51,121 nt of DNA from Solibacteraceae bacterium (lineage in GTDB: Bacteria; Acidobacteriota; Terriglobia; Bryobacterales; Bryobacteraceae). The stretch spans positions 1 through 51,121 of the forward strand of contig JALSRK010000048.1 of the NCBI GenBank assembly GCA_026984795.1. Reading direction: 5' to 3'. Below, in pieces: positions 26,092 through 34,692 of the stretch. Position 1 is the first letter of the stretch; each line of letters starts with the position of its first letter. Below the pieces are notes generated by a model. It saw only the letters and a program-made list of their open reading frames with translations, was not told the origin of the DNA and ran no database searches. Position numbers and translations under genes: made by a program.

Positions 26092-27444
26092 CTATAGTAA
26101 GGCCTGGCGCACGCATTCCTCCAGCGTATCGACGGCGAAGTCGGCCTGGTCCCGGGTGACGACCAGGGGCGGCGACAGCCGGACGACGCTGGCGCCGGCG
26201 CCGAGCAGCAGCAGGCCGCGCTCGAAGGCCAGCTCGACGATGCGGTCGCGCAGATCGGGGGCCGGCTCGCGCGTTTCGCGGTCCCGGACGATCTCGACGC
26301 CGATCATGAGGCCGAGGCCGCGGACGTCGCCGACGACGGGGTACTTCTGCGGCCAGTCCTGCATGCGCGCCCGGATGTGGGCCCCGATGCGGGCGGCGTT
26401 GTCGGCCAGCTCCTGCTCGACCAGCTCGACGGTGGCCAGGGCCGCGGCCACGCAGACCGGGTTGCCGCCGAAGGTGGAGGCGTGGGCGCCGGGTTTCCAG
26501 GTCATCAGTTCGGCCCGGGCGATCATCGCCGAGAGCGGCATGCCGCTGGCGATCCCCTTGGCGACGGTGAGGATGTCGGGCTCGAGGCCGAAGTGCTCCG
26601 AGGCCCAGAACTTGCCGGTGCGGCCCATGCCGGCCTGCACTTCGTCGCAGATGAGCAAGATGCCGTGGCGGGCGGCGATCTCGCGGAGCTCGTCGAGGAA
26701 CTTCTGCGGCGGGACGATGTAGCCGCCCTCGCCCTGGATAGGCTCGACGAAGATGCCGGCTACTTCTTCGGCGGGCAGGATCGTTTTGAGCAGGCGGTCT
26801 TCGATCACGCGGGCGCACTCGACGTTGCAGGTCTCGGGCTGCTTGCCGTAGGCGCAGCGGTAGCAGTAGGCGTAGGGGATGTGGGTGACGCCGGGCACCA
26901 GCGGGCTGAAGCCGCGCTTCTGGACGCTCTTCGAGCCGGTGAGCGAGAGGGCGCCCATGGTGCGGCCGTGGAAAGCCCCGAGGAAGGCGATAAACTTGTC
27001 GCGCCCGGTGCTGTAGCGCGCCAGCTTCAGGGCCGCTTCGACGGCCTCGGCTCCCGAGTTGCCGAAATAGACGCCGCGGGAGCAATGGCCGGGAGCGAGG
27101 GCAGCCAGCTTCTCGGCCAAGGCCACCATGTTCTCGTAGTAGAAGTCCGTCCCCGACATGTGGATGAGGCGGGCGGCCTGGTCCTGGATCGCCTGGACGA
27201 CCTTCGGATGGCAGTGGCCGGTGGCGACGACGGCGATGCCGGCGTTGAAGTCGAGGAAGCGGTTGCCGTCGGGGTCTTCGACGATGGCTCCTTCGCCGCG
27301 CGCGGCTACGAGCGGGTAGCTACGCGTGTAGGAAGGCGAGAGGACGGCCCCGTCGCGCTCGATGATGGCGGCGGCCTTCGGGCCGGGGACGGGCGTACGG
27401 ATCAAGGGCAGGTCCCGGCGGACACCGGTGGTAGTCTTGTCCAT
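26092..27444 (-). CDS. class-III aminotransferase (4-aminobutyrate/acetylornithine type)
   Basis: A 450-residue PLP aminotransferase that moves amino groups between an omega-amine donor and an oxo acid. NSGAEAVEAALKLAR, the CDEVQAGMGRTG segment and the PLP lysine in LTVAKGIASGMP are canonical. A cysteine-rich insert (PYAYCYRCAYGKQPETC) is found in many 4-aminobutyrate transaminase-like members. AGGAGGG precedes the ATG at 27444. A TATAAT box on the same strand at 27564-27569 may be its promoter. The substrate (GABA, ornithine or other) cannot be decided. Confidence 0.85.
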   Translation of the reverse strand: MDKTTTGVRRDLPLIRTPVPGPKAAAIIERDGAVLSPSYTRSYPLVAARGEGAIVEDPDGNRFLDFNAGIAVVATGHCHPKVVQAIQDQAARLIHMSGTDFYYENMVALAEKLAALAPGHCSRGVYFGNSGAEAVEAALKLARYSTGRDKFIAFLGAFHGRTMGALSLTGSKSVQKRGFSPLVPGVTHIPYAYCYRCAYGKQPETCNVECARVIEDRLLKTILPAEEVAGIFVEPIQGEGGYIVPPQKFLDELREIAARHGILLICDEVQAGMGRTGKFWASEHFGLEPDILTVAKGIASGMPLSAMIARAELMTWKPGAHASTFGGNPVCVAAALATVELVEQELADNAARIGAHIRARMQDWPQKYPVVGDVRGLGLMIGVEIVRDRETREPAPDLRDRIVELAFERGLLLLGAGASVVRLSPPLVVTRDQADFAVDTLEECVRQALL

Positions 27445-27563
27445 GGAAGAACCCTCCTAATGTCGTGGAATGAAGCAGCAGGCAGACGGGGAAGGCAGGG
27501 GGCGGGCTAGTCGCAGCCGAACAGGAAGGGACGCTCTGTGGCAGGGCGCCTCATCTGTCCCTC

Positions 27564-27569
27564 ATTATA
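27564..27569 (-). promoter_or_regulatory. TATAAT -10 box upstream of the aminotransferase gene
   Basis: A perfect TATAAT on the minus strand about 120 nt upstream of the start at 27444. No recognisable -35 box lies at the normal distance, so it is tentative. Confidence 0.35.
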
Positions 27570-27620
27570 GAGCAGCGGGGCGGGCCGGGCGCCCGCGTGC
27601 GTGCTAGCCTCGTGAATGGA

Positions 27621-29000
27621 ATGCGGAGGACGGCGGATCTCGTGCGGGCGCGCCTGGGGTTCCGGCCGGTAGCAGCGCTGGCGCTGCTGGCGCTGCTGCT
27701 GTTTGCGTGCGCTACGCCGGCCGGCGACACGGCGCGCCTCACCATCCTGCACCTGAACGACCTGCACGCCCGGTTCCTCCCGGACGAGGAGGGCCGGGGC
27801 GGGTTCGCGCATCTGGCGACGGCCATCGCGCAAGAAAAAGCGCGGGCGAAGAACGCCATCGTCCTGATGGCCGGCGACCTGGTGCAAGGCACGCCGGTCT
27901 CTTCGATCTACGAAGGCGTGCCGTGCTACGAAGTCGCGTCGCTGCTAGGGATCGACGTCAACACGCTGGGCAACCACGAGTTCGACTACACCTGGCGCAA
28001 GATCGCCGAGTTCCGCAAAGCGGCCACGTTTCCGACGATCAGCGCCAACGTGGTGAACGGGCGGGGCGAGTTGCTGGCCCCGCCGCCGTATATCATCCTC
28101 ACGCGGGGCGGCCTGCGGGTGGCGGTGATCGGCGTCCTCACCGAATACCTGGACCGGCTCACAAAACGCTATCAGCGCGGAGAGTGGAAGACCGCGCCGG
28201 TTGTGGATACCGTGCGGCGCTATGCCCGGGAGCTGCGTCCGAAAGTGGATCTCATCGTAGTCCTTGCCCATTTGACCGACGAGGAGGAAGACCTGCTGCT
28301 GGCCGCCGTGCCGGAGATCGACGTGATCATCGGCGGCCACAACCACCGGGGCCAGGACGCGCCGAAGGAGGTGGACGGGCGCCTGTGCGTGAAGGTGCGG
28401 GCCTACGGGCGGGAGATGGGGCGGCTGGATTTGTGGGTGGACCGCAACGGCGGCCGCATCCGGCAGTACCAGTGGGCGCGGATCGCCATTACGAAGGACC
28501 GCTTCCCGCCGGATCCCGAGGTGGCCCGGGCGGTGGAGAAGTGGGAGAAGAAGGTCGCCTCGCTGGTGGATGTGCCGATCGCCCGGCTGCCGCGGGCCCT
28601 CGACAAGGAGGAGATGCGGCGGCTCATCGAAGCGGCGATGGCCGACGCCGTGGGGGCCGATGTCGCCTACATGAACCGCGGCGGCATCCGGGACACGCTG
28701 CCGGCCGGCGAAGTGACGGTGCGCGACGTCTGGCAGGCGCTGCCGTTCGGCAACGAGATCGTCTACGGGAAGGTGCGGGGGCGCGACGTGCCGCGGCCGG
28801 CCGCGCGGGGTCTGGAGCCCGACCGGGAGTATGTCCTGGCCACCAACGATTTCATCTACGAGCAGTGGCGCAAGCGCTATCCGATCGAGCTGCCGGAGCG
28901 GGGTCCGCTGGTGAGGGAGGCGCTGATCGAGTACCTCAAGACGCACCCGCGGTTCGGCCTGCCTCTTCGAGGCGCACCGAGCGGGTCTCGGGCAAGGTGA
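27621..29000 (+). CDS. lipoprotein 5'-nucleotidase-like metallophosphatase
   Basis: A 459-residue enzyme of the UshA/5'-nucleotidase family, which hydrolyses phosphate esters outside the inner membrane. A lipoprotein signal ends in LLLFAC. Metal-binding motifs are in order: LNDLHARF, AGDLVQG, GNHEFDYTW, VLAHLTDEEE and GGHNHRG. The C-terminal substrate-binding domain carries MNRGGIRDTL and LPFGNEIVYG. The start is uncertain: ATG 27621 is chosen to give a compact signal peptide, with GTG 27597 or 27642 as alternatives. The 3' end overlaps the convergent MFS gene by 65 nt. Confidence 0.85.
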   Translation: MRRTADLVRARLGFRPVAALALLALLLFACATPAGDTARLTILHLNDLHARFLPDEEGRGGFAHLATAIAQEKARAKNAIVLMAGDLVQGTPVSSIYEGVPCYEVASLLGIDVNTLGNHEFDYTWRKIAEFRKAATFPTISANVVNGRGELLAPPPYIILTRGGLRVAVIGVLTEYLDRLTKRYQRGEWKTAPVVDTVRRYARELRPKVDLIVVLAHLTDEEEDLLLAAVPEIDVIIGGHNHRGQDAPKEVDGRLCVKVRAYGREMGRLDLWVDRNGGRIRQYQWARIAITKDRFPPDPEVARAVEKWEKKVASLVDVPIARLPRALDKEEMRRLIEAAMADAVGADVAYMNRGGIRDTLPAGEVTVRDVWQALPFGNEIVYGKVRGRDVPRPAARGLEPDREYVLATNDFIYEQWRKRYPIELPERGPLVREALIEYLKTHPRFGLPLRGAPSGSRAR

Positions 29001-30225
29001 AGATCAGCAGGGCGGCGAGCAGGAAGAAGCCGGAGTTGAGCCCGAGGGCGGCCCCGAGCCCGGTGCGGTCCGCCACGGCGCCGACGGCGTACGGGGCGAA
29101 GGCGCTGAGGGCGCGGCCGAAGTTGTAGCAGAAGCCCTGGCCTGCCCCGCGCAGGGCGGTGGGGAACAGTTCCGCCAGCAGGGCCCCGAAGAGCGAGAAG
29201 TAGCCGGTGCCGAAGAAGCCGACGGCCGGGCCGAGGAGCAGCAGGGCGGCGCCGGCCGAATCGCCGGCCCAGCGCGGGATGCTGCCGTAGAGCGGGGTCA
29301 CGACGGCGGCGCTCACCACGTAGAAGACGAAGGCCGGGCGGCGGCCGTAGCGGTCGGCCAGGAATCCGAAGGCCAGGTAGCCGGCCAGGGCGCCCACCTG
29401 CATGAGGAACATCCAGCCGCTGGTGCGGACGACGTCGAGGCCGGCGCCGCCTTCGGCCGCCGGGGCGGAGAGAAAACCCGGCAGCCAGGTGAACAGTCCC
29501 CAATAGGCGAACAGAACCGAGGTGGTGAGCAGCGTGGCGAGCAGGGTGCGGCGGCCAAGGGGCGGACGGAAGAGATCCCCCAGCGGGGCGCGCCGGGTGC
29601 GCCGCTCCCAGATTTCCGGCTCCTGGACCTTCCGGCGGACCAGCAGGGTGAGCAGCGCCGGCAGCACGCCCACCAGGAAGAGGGCGCGCCAGCCGAAGCG
29701 GGGCAGCACGAGGGCCGAGACGCCGGCGGCGACCATATAGCCCCAGGCCCAGCCGGATTGCATGAAGGCGATAGCCTTGGCGCGGTGCTCCGCAGGCCAG
29801 CTCTCGGCCACCAGAACGGCCCCGGCGGACCACTCGCCGCCGAGCCCGAGCCCCACCAGTGCCCGCCAGAAGATCAGTTGCTCCCAATTGGCGGCGGTGG
29901 CCGCCCCGCCGCAAGCCAGCGAATAGAGCAGGATGGTGTAGATGAGCGTCCGCTTGCGGCCGATGCGGTCAGAGACGACGCCGGCGAGGATGCCGCCGGC
30001 CGCTGAGGCGACGAGCGTGGCGGAGCTGACCAGGCCGGCCCGGGCGTTGGTGAGCCCGAACTCGGCCCGGATGGTCTGCAGGGCGAAGACGTAGAGCAGC
30101 ACGTCCATCGCGTCGAGCATGAAGCCGAGCATGGCCGCCCACAGGGCCATCCAGCGCGGTTCGCGGAAGAGGGGACGGAGCGTGCTCATGAGCAGCGTGC
30201 CTACGGCCGGGGCCGGTCTTTTCAT
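28936..30225 (-). CDS. MFS transporter, sugar/organic-acid:H+ symporter type
   Basis: A 429-residue, 12-helix major facilitator protein of the inner membrane. The loop-2 motif GVVSDRIGRKRTL and its repeat GFLADRYGRRPAF mark the two halves. GLGLGGEWSAGAVLVAE in helix 4-5 is typical of the sialate/aromatic-acid symporter group (NanT, ShiA and relatives). The substrate is unknown. The start is uncertain: ATG 30225 or ATG 30189 (MSTLRPLF), neither with a ribosome-binding site. The gene converges on and overlaps the metallophosphatase gene. Confidence 0.83.
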   Translation of the reverse strand: MKRPAPAVGTLLMSTLRPLFREPRWMALWAAMLGFMLDAMDVLLYVFALQTIRAEFGLTNARAGLVSSATLVASAAGGILAGVVSDRIGRKRTLIYTILLYSLACGGAATAANWEQLIFWRALVGLGLGGEWSAGAVLVAESWPAEHRAKAIAFMQSGWAWGYMVAAGVSALVLPRFGWRALFLVGVLPALLTLLVRRKVQEPEIWERRTRRAPLGDLFRPPLGRRTLLATLLTTSVLFAYWGLFTWLPGFLSAPAAEGGAGLDVVRTSGWMFLMQVGALAGYLAFGFLADRYGRRPAFVFYVVSAAVVTPLYGSIPRWAGDSAGAALLLLGPAVGFFGTGYFSLFGALLAELFPTALRGAGQGFCYNFGRALSAFAPYAVGAVADRTGLGAALGLNSGFFLLAALLIFTLPETRSVRLEEAGRTAGAS

Positions 30226-30344
30226 GGTAGTCGAGCGCCCGGGGCGGGGACGGCTGCGACTCTCGAGGGGGATCCGGGAGCGCCGCGCGCGGCCGCCGGG
30301 CGCACAAAACGCGCTCTAAATGGTGGTTTCCGGGCGGGATTCGC

Positions 30345-30350
30345 TATGAT
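30345..30350 (+). promoter_or_regulatory. -10-like hexamer of a likely leaderless moxR mRNA
   Basis: TATGAT ends exactly 6 nt before the GTG start at 30357, so the transcript would begin at the start codon. Confidence 0.45.
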
Positions 30351-30356
30351 GAGCAT

Positions 30357-31328
30357 GTGAGAGACGTGCGGGATGCCGTGCAACGCCCGCCGGCGCCCCT
30401 CTCCCGACTCAGCGATCTCGAAGCCGCTTTGGGGCAGGCGATCCGCGGCAAGGCGGAGGTCGTCCGGCTGTCCATCGTGTGCCTGCTCGCCCGGGGCCAT
30501 CTGCTGATCGAAGACGTGCCCGGGGTCGGCAAGACCACGCTGGGGCACGCTTTGGCGCGATCGGTGGCGTGCGAGTTCCACCGCCTGCAGTTCACCTCCG
30601 ACATGCTGCCTTCGGACGTGCTGGGGGTGACGATCTACAACGCCCAGACGCGGGAGTTCGAGTTCAAGCGGGGGCCGATCTTCACCAACTTCCTGCTGGC
30701 CGACGAGATCAACCGGGCGACGCCGAAGACGCAGTCGGCGCTGCTCGAAGCGATGAACGAGCGGCAGGTGACCATCGACGGCCGTTCCCACCCGATGGCC
30801 CGGCCCTTCATGGTGATCGCCACCCAGAACCCGGTGGAACACCACGGGACTTACCCGCTGCCGGAGTCGCAGCTCGACCGGTTCCTGCTGCGGCTGCAGA
30901 TCGGCTATCCGGATGCGGCCAGCGAGCGGGAGATCCTGCGGAACCCGTCGCCGCAGCCGGCGGCCTCGGTGCAGCCGGTGCTCTCGCCGGAAGACGTGAT
31001 CGAGTTCCAGGACCAGGTGGACTCCGTGCGGGTGGACGACGCGATCATGGACTACATCATGGCGATTGTCGCCAAGACCCGCAACCATGACTCCCTCGCC
31101 CTGGGGGTGAGCCCCCGCGGCGCGCAGAGCCTCTACCGGTGCTCGCAGGCGCTGGCGCTGGTGGAAGGCCGCGACTACGTGACGCCCCACGACGTCAAGC
31201 GGCTGGTGAAGCCGGTGTTCGCGCATCGCGTAGTGGTGAACGCCCGGGTGAGCTTCGCGCAGCGGTTCACCGGAGCGGCCGAGCAGGTCCTCGACGAGAT
31301 CCTCACCCAGGTGGAAGTGCCCGTCTGA
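30357..31328 (+). CDS. MoxR-family AAA+ ATPase
   Basis: A 323-residue AAA+ ATPase of the MoxR/RavA type, a chaperone-like activator of protein complexes. The Walker A motif is GVGKTT (56-61). Walker B is LLADEINR (about 113-120). Sensor 1 (ATQNPVEHHGTYPLPE) and the C-terminal lid (GVSPRGAQSLYRCSQALA) are all present. MoxR genes are usually followed by DUF58 and von Willebrand genes; here a YchF-like GTPase gene follows after 10 nt instead. The GTG at 30357 is preceded by a -10-like hexamer rather than a clear ribosome-binding site. Confidence 0.9.
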   Translation: MRDVRDAVQRPPAPLSRLSDLEAALGQAIRGKAEVVRLSIVCLLARGHLLIEDVPGVGKTTLGHALARSVACEFHRLQFTSDMLPSDVLGVTIYNAQTREFEFKRGPIFTNFLLADEINRATPKTQSALLEAMNERQVTIDGRSHPMARPFMVIATQNPVEHHGTYPLPESQLDRFLLRLQIGYPDAASEREILRNPSPQPAASVQPVLSPEDVIEFQDQVDSVRVDDAIMDYIMAIVAKTRNHDSLALGVSPRGAQSLYRCSQALALVEGRDYVTPHDVKRLVKPVFAHRVVVNARVSFAQRFTGAAEQVLDEILTQVEVPV

Positions 31329-31338
31329 CAACACGCGT

Positions 31339-32409
31339 ATGAAGACAGCCATAATCGGCCTGCCGATGGTGGGCAAGACGAGTCTGTTCACGATCCTGAC
31401 CGGCCGGCACGAGCCGGCGCGCATGGGTTCGCTGGAGGTCCGCACCGGCGTGGCCCGGGTACCGGATCCGCGGCTGGACGCCCTGGCCGAGGTATTCCAG
31501 CCGGCGAAGGTGACCCACGCCACGATGGAGTACCTGGACTTCCCGTCCATCTCCAAAGAGGCGTTGCAGAGCCCGGGCTACCTGGCGAGCATGCGGCTGG
31601 CCGATGCGCTGGCCCATGTGATCCGCGTCTTCCAGGACGACACAGTGCCGCACGAGAAAGGCTCGGTGGATCCGATGCGGGACCTGGAAGACGTGGAGGC
31701 GGAGCTGATCTTCAGCGACTTCGTAGTGGCCGAGAAGCGGCTGGAGCGGCTGGAGAAGGACCGCAAGAAGATCAAGGACCCCAACCTGGACCGCGAATAC
31801 GCCGTGCTCGAGAAGGCCAAGACGCTGCTCGAGGGCAACCGGCCGTTGCGGGAGCTGGAGCTCTCGCCGGAAGACGAAAAGCGGATCCGGGGCTTCGGCT
31901 TCCTCTCGCAGAAGCCGATCCTTTACGTGTTCAACCTGGGCGAAGAGGATGCGCCGCGGCTGCACGAGATCGAGCAAGAGTTCCGCGCGAAGGTGGGCGA
32001 GCGCCCCGGCGCCGGGGTGGCGGCGATCTGCGGCAAGATCGAGGCCGAGCTGGCCGAAATGGAACCGGAAGAGGCCGGAGAGTTCCTGGCCAGCTACGGC
32101 TTCCAGGAGCCGGGCAAGGAGCGGATCATCGCCGCCGGGTACCGCCTGCTCGGGCTGATGAGTTTTCTCACGGCGGGCGAAACCGAGTGCCGCGCCTGGA
32201 CGGTGCCCGTCGGCACGACGGCGTTGAAAGCGGCGGGGGCAATCCACACGGACTTCGAGAAGAAGTTCATCCGCGCCGAGGTGGCCGACTGGAAGACTTT
32301 GGTGGAGTCGGGCGGCTACGCGGGGGCGCGAGAGAAGGGCCGGCTGCGGCTGGAAGGCAAGGAGTACATCGTTCAGGACGGCGACGTGCTCCTCTTCCGG
32401 CACGGCTGA
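31339..32409 (+). CDS. divergent YchF/OLA1-like P-loop NTPase
   Basis: A 356-residue protein with the YchF layout: N-terminal G domain, central helical hairpin (about 120-180) and C-terminal TGS-like domain. The TGS part is well conserved (LMSFLTAGETECRAW, AAGAIHTDFEKKFIRAEV, YIVQDGDVLLFR). The G domain is altered. The P-loop is GLPMVGKTSLF instead of GLPNVGKSTLF. The switch-II DxxG motif is replaced by DFPSI, and the following GASKGEGLGN-type loop is missing. NLGEED keeps the NxxE base-recognition motif. It is therefore a paralogue, perhaps with changed nucleotide hydrolysis. It follows the MoxR gene by 10 nt and is probably coupled to it. Confidence 0.82.
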   Translation: MKTAIIGLPMVGKTSLFTILTGRHEPARMGSLEVRTGVARVPDPRLDALAEVFQPAKVTHATMEYLDFPSISKEALQSPGYLASMRLADALAHVIRVFQDDTVPHEKGSVDPMRDLEDVEAELIFSDFVVAEKRLERLEKDRKKIKDPNLDREYAVLEKAKTLLEGNRPLRELELSPEDEKRIRGFGFLSQKPILYVFNLGEEDAPRLHEIEQEFRAKVGERPGAGVAAICGKIEAELAEMEPEEAGEFLASYGFQEPGKERIIAAGYRLLGLMSFLTAGETECRAWTVPVGTTALKAAGAIHTDFEKKFIRAEVADWKTLVESGGYAGAREKGRLRLEGKEYIVQDGDVLLFRHG

Positions 32410-32424
32410 GGGCGCGGAGCCAAC

Positions 32425-33708
32425 TCAGGGGGTGCGTAGTAGCGAGAACCCTCCGAGCAGGGCGGCTTCGTCCTGGTCGGACCAGTCCCGGCGCAGCACT
32501 CCCCGGGCGAACGCTTTCCGGAAGGCCCGCTTCAGCGCATCGGAGACGGCAAATCCGCGAAGCCGGAAATCCCGGCCGAGCCGGTATTCCACCCAGGCGC
32601 CGCCGGCGGTTTCCTGTACCCGGACACTAAAGAATCCGCTCCCGGCCCGGACTGCCGTCACACGATTGAACAGATCGAGCCGCCGGTTGAGGCGGGTCCG
32701 CGGAAAGAAAACGGCGGCCTGGAGCGACGCGGCGGTCTGCCGTTCGGTGGCCGGAGCTGATCCACCTGCCTCCGATCCGGCCCGCAAGGCGATCACGAGT
32801 AGTGCAGCTCGATGCCGGGCCCGGTCAAATCCGCCGGCAACCAAGAGGGGGGCGCCGGCCGAGTCTGGAACCGCGCTGGCAAGCGTATCGAAAACACCGG
32901 GCCGGACGAGGACGCCCCTCTCGTTCCCGGCCGTGTCGAGAAACCGGATCTGGGTGGCGCCCTCGGTTTCGTCGATCAAGGCGACAGCGATGCGGGAGGG
33001 TTCCGCTTGGGGAGGGAGAACAACAAATGCACGTGGGTGGAAGCCGGAGCTGGAAACCAGCTTCGGCGGGTGGGTCCATTCCAGCCGACCGCGGGGACCG
33101 AAGCAGTAGAGCCGCACGGAGCGATAGAGCATGAGAATGTGGTTCCGCCCTTCCGGGTCGAAGTTCGCCAAAGCCCAATCCGAACCTGGATCGGCTTTGC
33201 CGGGAGGCGCAGGGAACGTTCGCGCCCAAATCGTTCGGCCGTCGGGGCCGAGGGCCTCGAGCACGGGGCCGTTCCAGCGCAGGGACGCCACCTGCGGATG
33301 GTTCGACAGGACGACAAACGCCATGACGGCGACGACCACCAGGCAGCCGGCCACGGCCGCCAACCGCGCCCGCGGCCATTCCGGGATCCGCGTGGGGGAA
33401 CCGTTACCGTTGCGGGGCTGGCGTTTATCGCGCCAGGCGAGGATCTCCTCGCGGAGCGCATAGACACGGCCGCGCTTACCGGGCATCCGGCGGACCGGCA
33501 GGCCGTGATGGCGCTCGTATTTCTGGGCCGTACGGACGTTGGTATTGAGAGCGGCGGCAATCTCCTTCCAGCCGTGCAGCTCGGCGGGCTCCCCCGCGCC
33601 GTTGCCCGGCGGCGGCGCTTCGCCGGAACTCCCGGACGGCGGCCGGGGCGGGAGCACGGCCCCGCTGTCGCCTTCCGCCATGGCTACCGTGAATCTGCCG
33701 CTGCCCAT
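32425..33708 (-). CDS. membrane-anchored HTH regulator with large C-terminal beta domain
   Basis: A 427-residue protein. A MerR/excisionase-like winged-helix region is near residues 40-85 (GWKEIAAALNTNVRTAQKYERHHGLPVRR), with a basic wing ending in REEILAWRDKR. One transmembrane helix follows (about 98-118, AAVAGCLVVVAVMAFVVL). A C-terminal region of about 300 residues is rich in beta strands and lies outside the membrane if the HTH is inside. This is a one-component membrane regulator layout (ToxR/CadC-like). The ATG at 33708 has GAGGA about 10 nt upstream. Targets and signal are unknown. Confidence 0.62.
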   Translation of the reverse strand: MGSGRFTVAMAEGDSGAVLPPRPPSGSSGEAPPPGNGAGEPAELHGWKEIAAALNTNVRTAQKYERHHGLPVRRMPGKRGRVYALREEILAWRDKRQPRNGNGSPTRIPEWPRARLAAVAGCLVVVAVMAFVVLSNHPQVASLRWNGPVLEALGPDGRTIWARTFPAPPGKADPGSDWALANFDPEGRNHILMLYRSVRLYCFGPRGRLEWTHPPKLVSSSGFHPRAFVVLPPQAEPSRIAVALIDETEGATQIRFLDTAGNERGVLVRPGVFDTLASAVPDSAGAPLLVAGGFDRARHRAALLVIALRAGSEAGGSAPATERQTAASLQAAVFFPRTRLNRRLDLFNRVTAVRAGSGFFSVRVQETAGGAWVEYRLGRDFRLRGFAVSDALKRAFRKAFARGVLRRDWSDQDEAALLGGFSLLRTP

Positions 33709-33864
33709 CAGGTCTGGTTCCTCTTCTCCGTCTCCTTCCCGATTGTGCCGGGCGGGTTGGCTCACAGAGTGAGCCTGCGGCAAATTCGGCGCGGATGCGA
33801 CGAAAAGCGGCTAGATCCGCCTGGGCTTCGGGGATTCCCGAGCCGGGGAGGTGGCTGGAGCAGC

Positions 33865-34614
33865 CTAAATTCGTCCCGAGATCCAGTACCAGGCCAGGCC
33901 GATCCATTCGTGCAGGGCGTCTTCGTTGTGGAGGATCGCCGTGGGAGACGGGAGGAACTCCTCGAAGCGGTCCTGGAACTCCAGGCTACGGAGTCCACAG
34001 GGCGCGGGGACCACCTCGAGGCCCTGTTTGCGGAAGCACGCCACGGCCCGGGGCATGTGGTAGCCCTGGGTGACGAGGACGATGCGCCGGACGCCGCGGG
34101 AACGCAACAGCCGAGCCGAAAAGACGGCGTTCTGGTATGTATCCAGGCTCCGGCCTTCCACCCAGATGTCGGCGGGATCGACGCCTTCGGCGATCAACAG
34201 ATCGCGCATCAACCCGGCAATGACGACCTTCCGGCCGGGCGGCCCCACGGGCCCGCCGCTCACGACAACGGGCAGGCGCCGCCAGTGCCGGTAGAGCCAG
34301 GCGGCGTACCGGGTCCGGACCCGGGTGTCGATATCGGCCACGGCGAACGGCTGGGACGGATCGGGAGGGACCAGGCCCGCGGAGAGGACGACGATCGCGC
34401 CCGCTTCGGTGGACGCGGGCGGTGGTCCGTAAGGATACCAGCTCTCCAGCGTGGCCGAGGTGAGCCAGACCACCGGGGGCCAGGACCAGAGAAACAGTAC
34501 CAGCGCCGCGGCCGCCGCCAACTTCCGCGCCCCGCGCCGCCACCGCGGCAGACCCCAGACGGCGGCGAGGAGAACGAAAACCACCAGCGGCAGCACGGGC
34601 TTGATGTGAGACAT
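33865..34614 (-). CDS. YdcF/ElyC-like DUF218 membrane protein
   Basis: A 249-residue protein with two N-terminal hydrophobic helices (about 5-25 and 31-52) followed by a DUF218 domain. Motifs are AIVVLSAGL, VVVSGGPVG, VEGRSLDTYQNAVFSARLL and IVLVTQGYHMPRA. Relatives (ElyC, SanA, YdcF) affect envelope polysaccharide or peptidoglycan steps. The ATG at 34614 is preceded by GGAAGG, and a TATACT box lies 14 nt upstream on the minus strand (34629-34634). It is divergent from the ArnT-like gene, another envelope gene. Confidence 0.8.
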   Translation of the reverse strand: MSHIKPVLPLVVFVLLAAVWGLPRWRRGARKLAAAAALVLFLWSWPPVVWLTSATLESWYPYGPPPASTEAGAIVVLSAGLVPPDPSQPFAVADIDTRVRTRYAAWLYRHWRRLPVVVSGGPVGPPGRKVVIAGLMRDLLIAEGVDPADIWVEGRSLDTYQNAVFSARLLRSRGVRRIVLVTQGYHMPRAVACFRKQGLEVVPAPCGLRSLEFQDRFEEFLPSPTAILHNEDALHEWIGLAWYWISGRI

Positions 34615-34680
34615 GGAGCCTTCCAGCCAGTATAGTTGCGGGGCGGCGGCCCGCCGTGGGGCGGCCCGTGCCCGACCTTC

Positions 34681-34686
34681 TATACT
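34681..34686 (+). promoter_or_regulatory. -10-like hexamer of a likely leaderless arnT-like mRNA
   Basis: TATACT ends exactly 6 nt before the GTG start at 34693. Confidence 0.45.
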
Positions 34687-34692
34687 TGGTAG

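Noticed and set aside
25556-27085. Upstream extension of yraN through the methyltransferase and aminotransferase genes
   Set aside because: The extra residues are Arg/Pro-rich out-of-frame translation, and the GTG overlapping the methyltransferase stop gives the normal family size.
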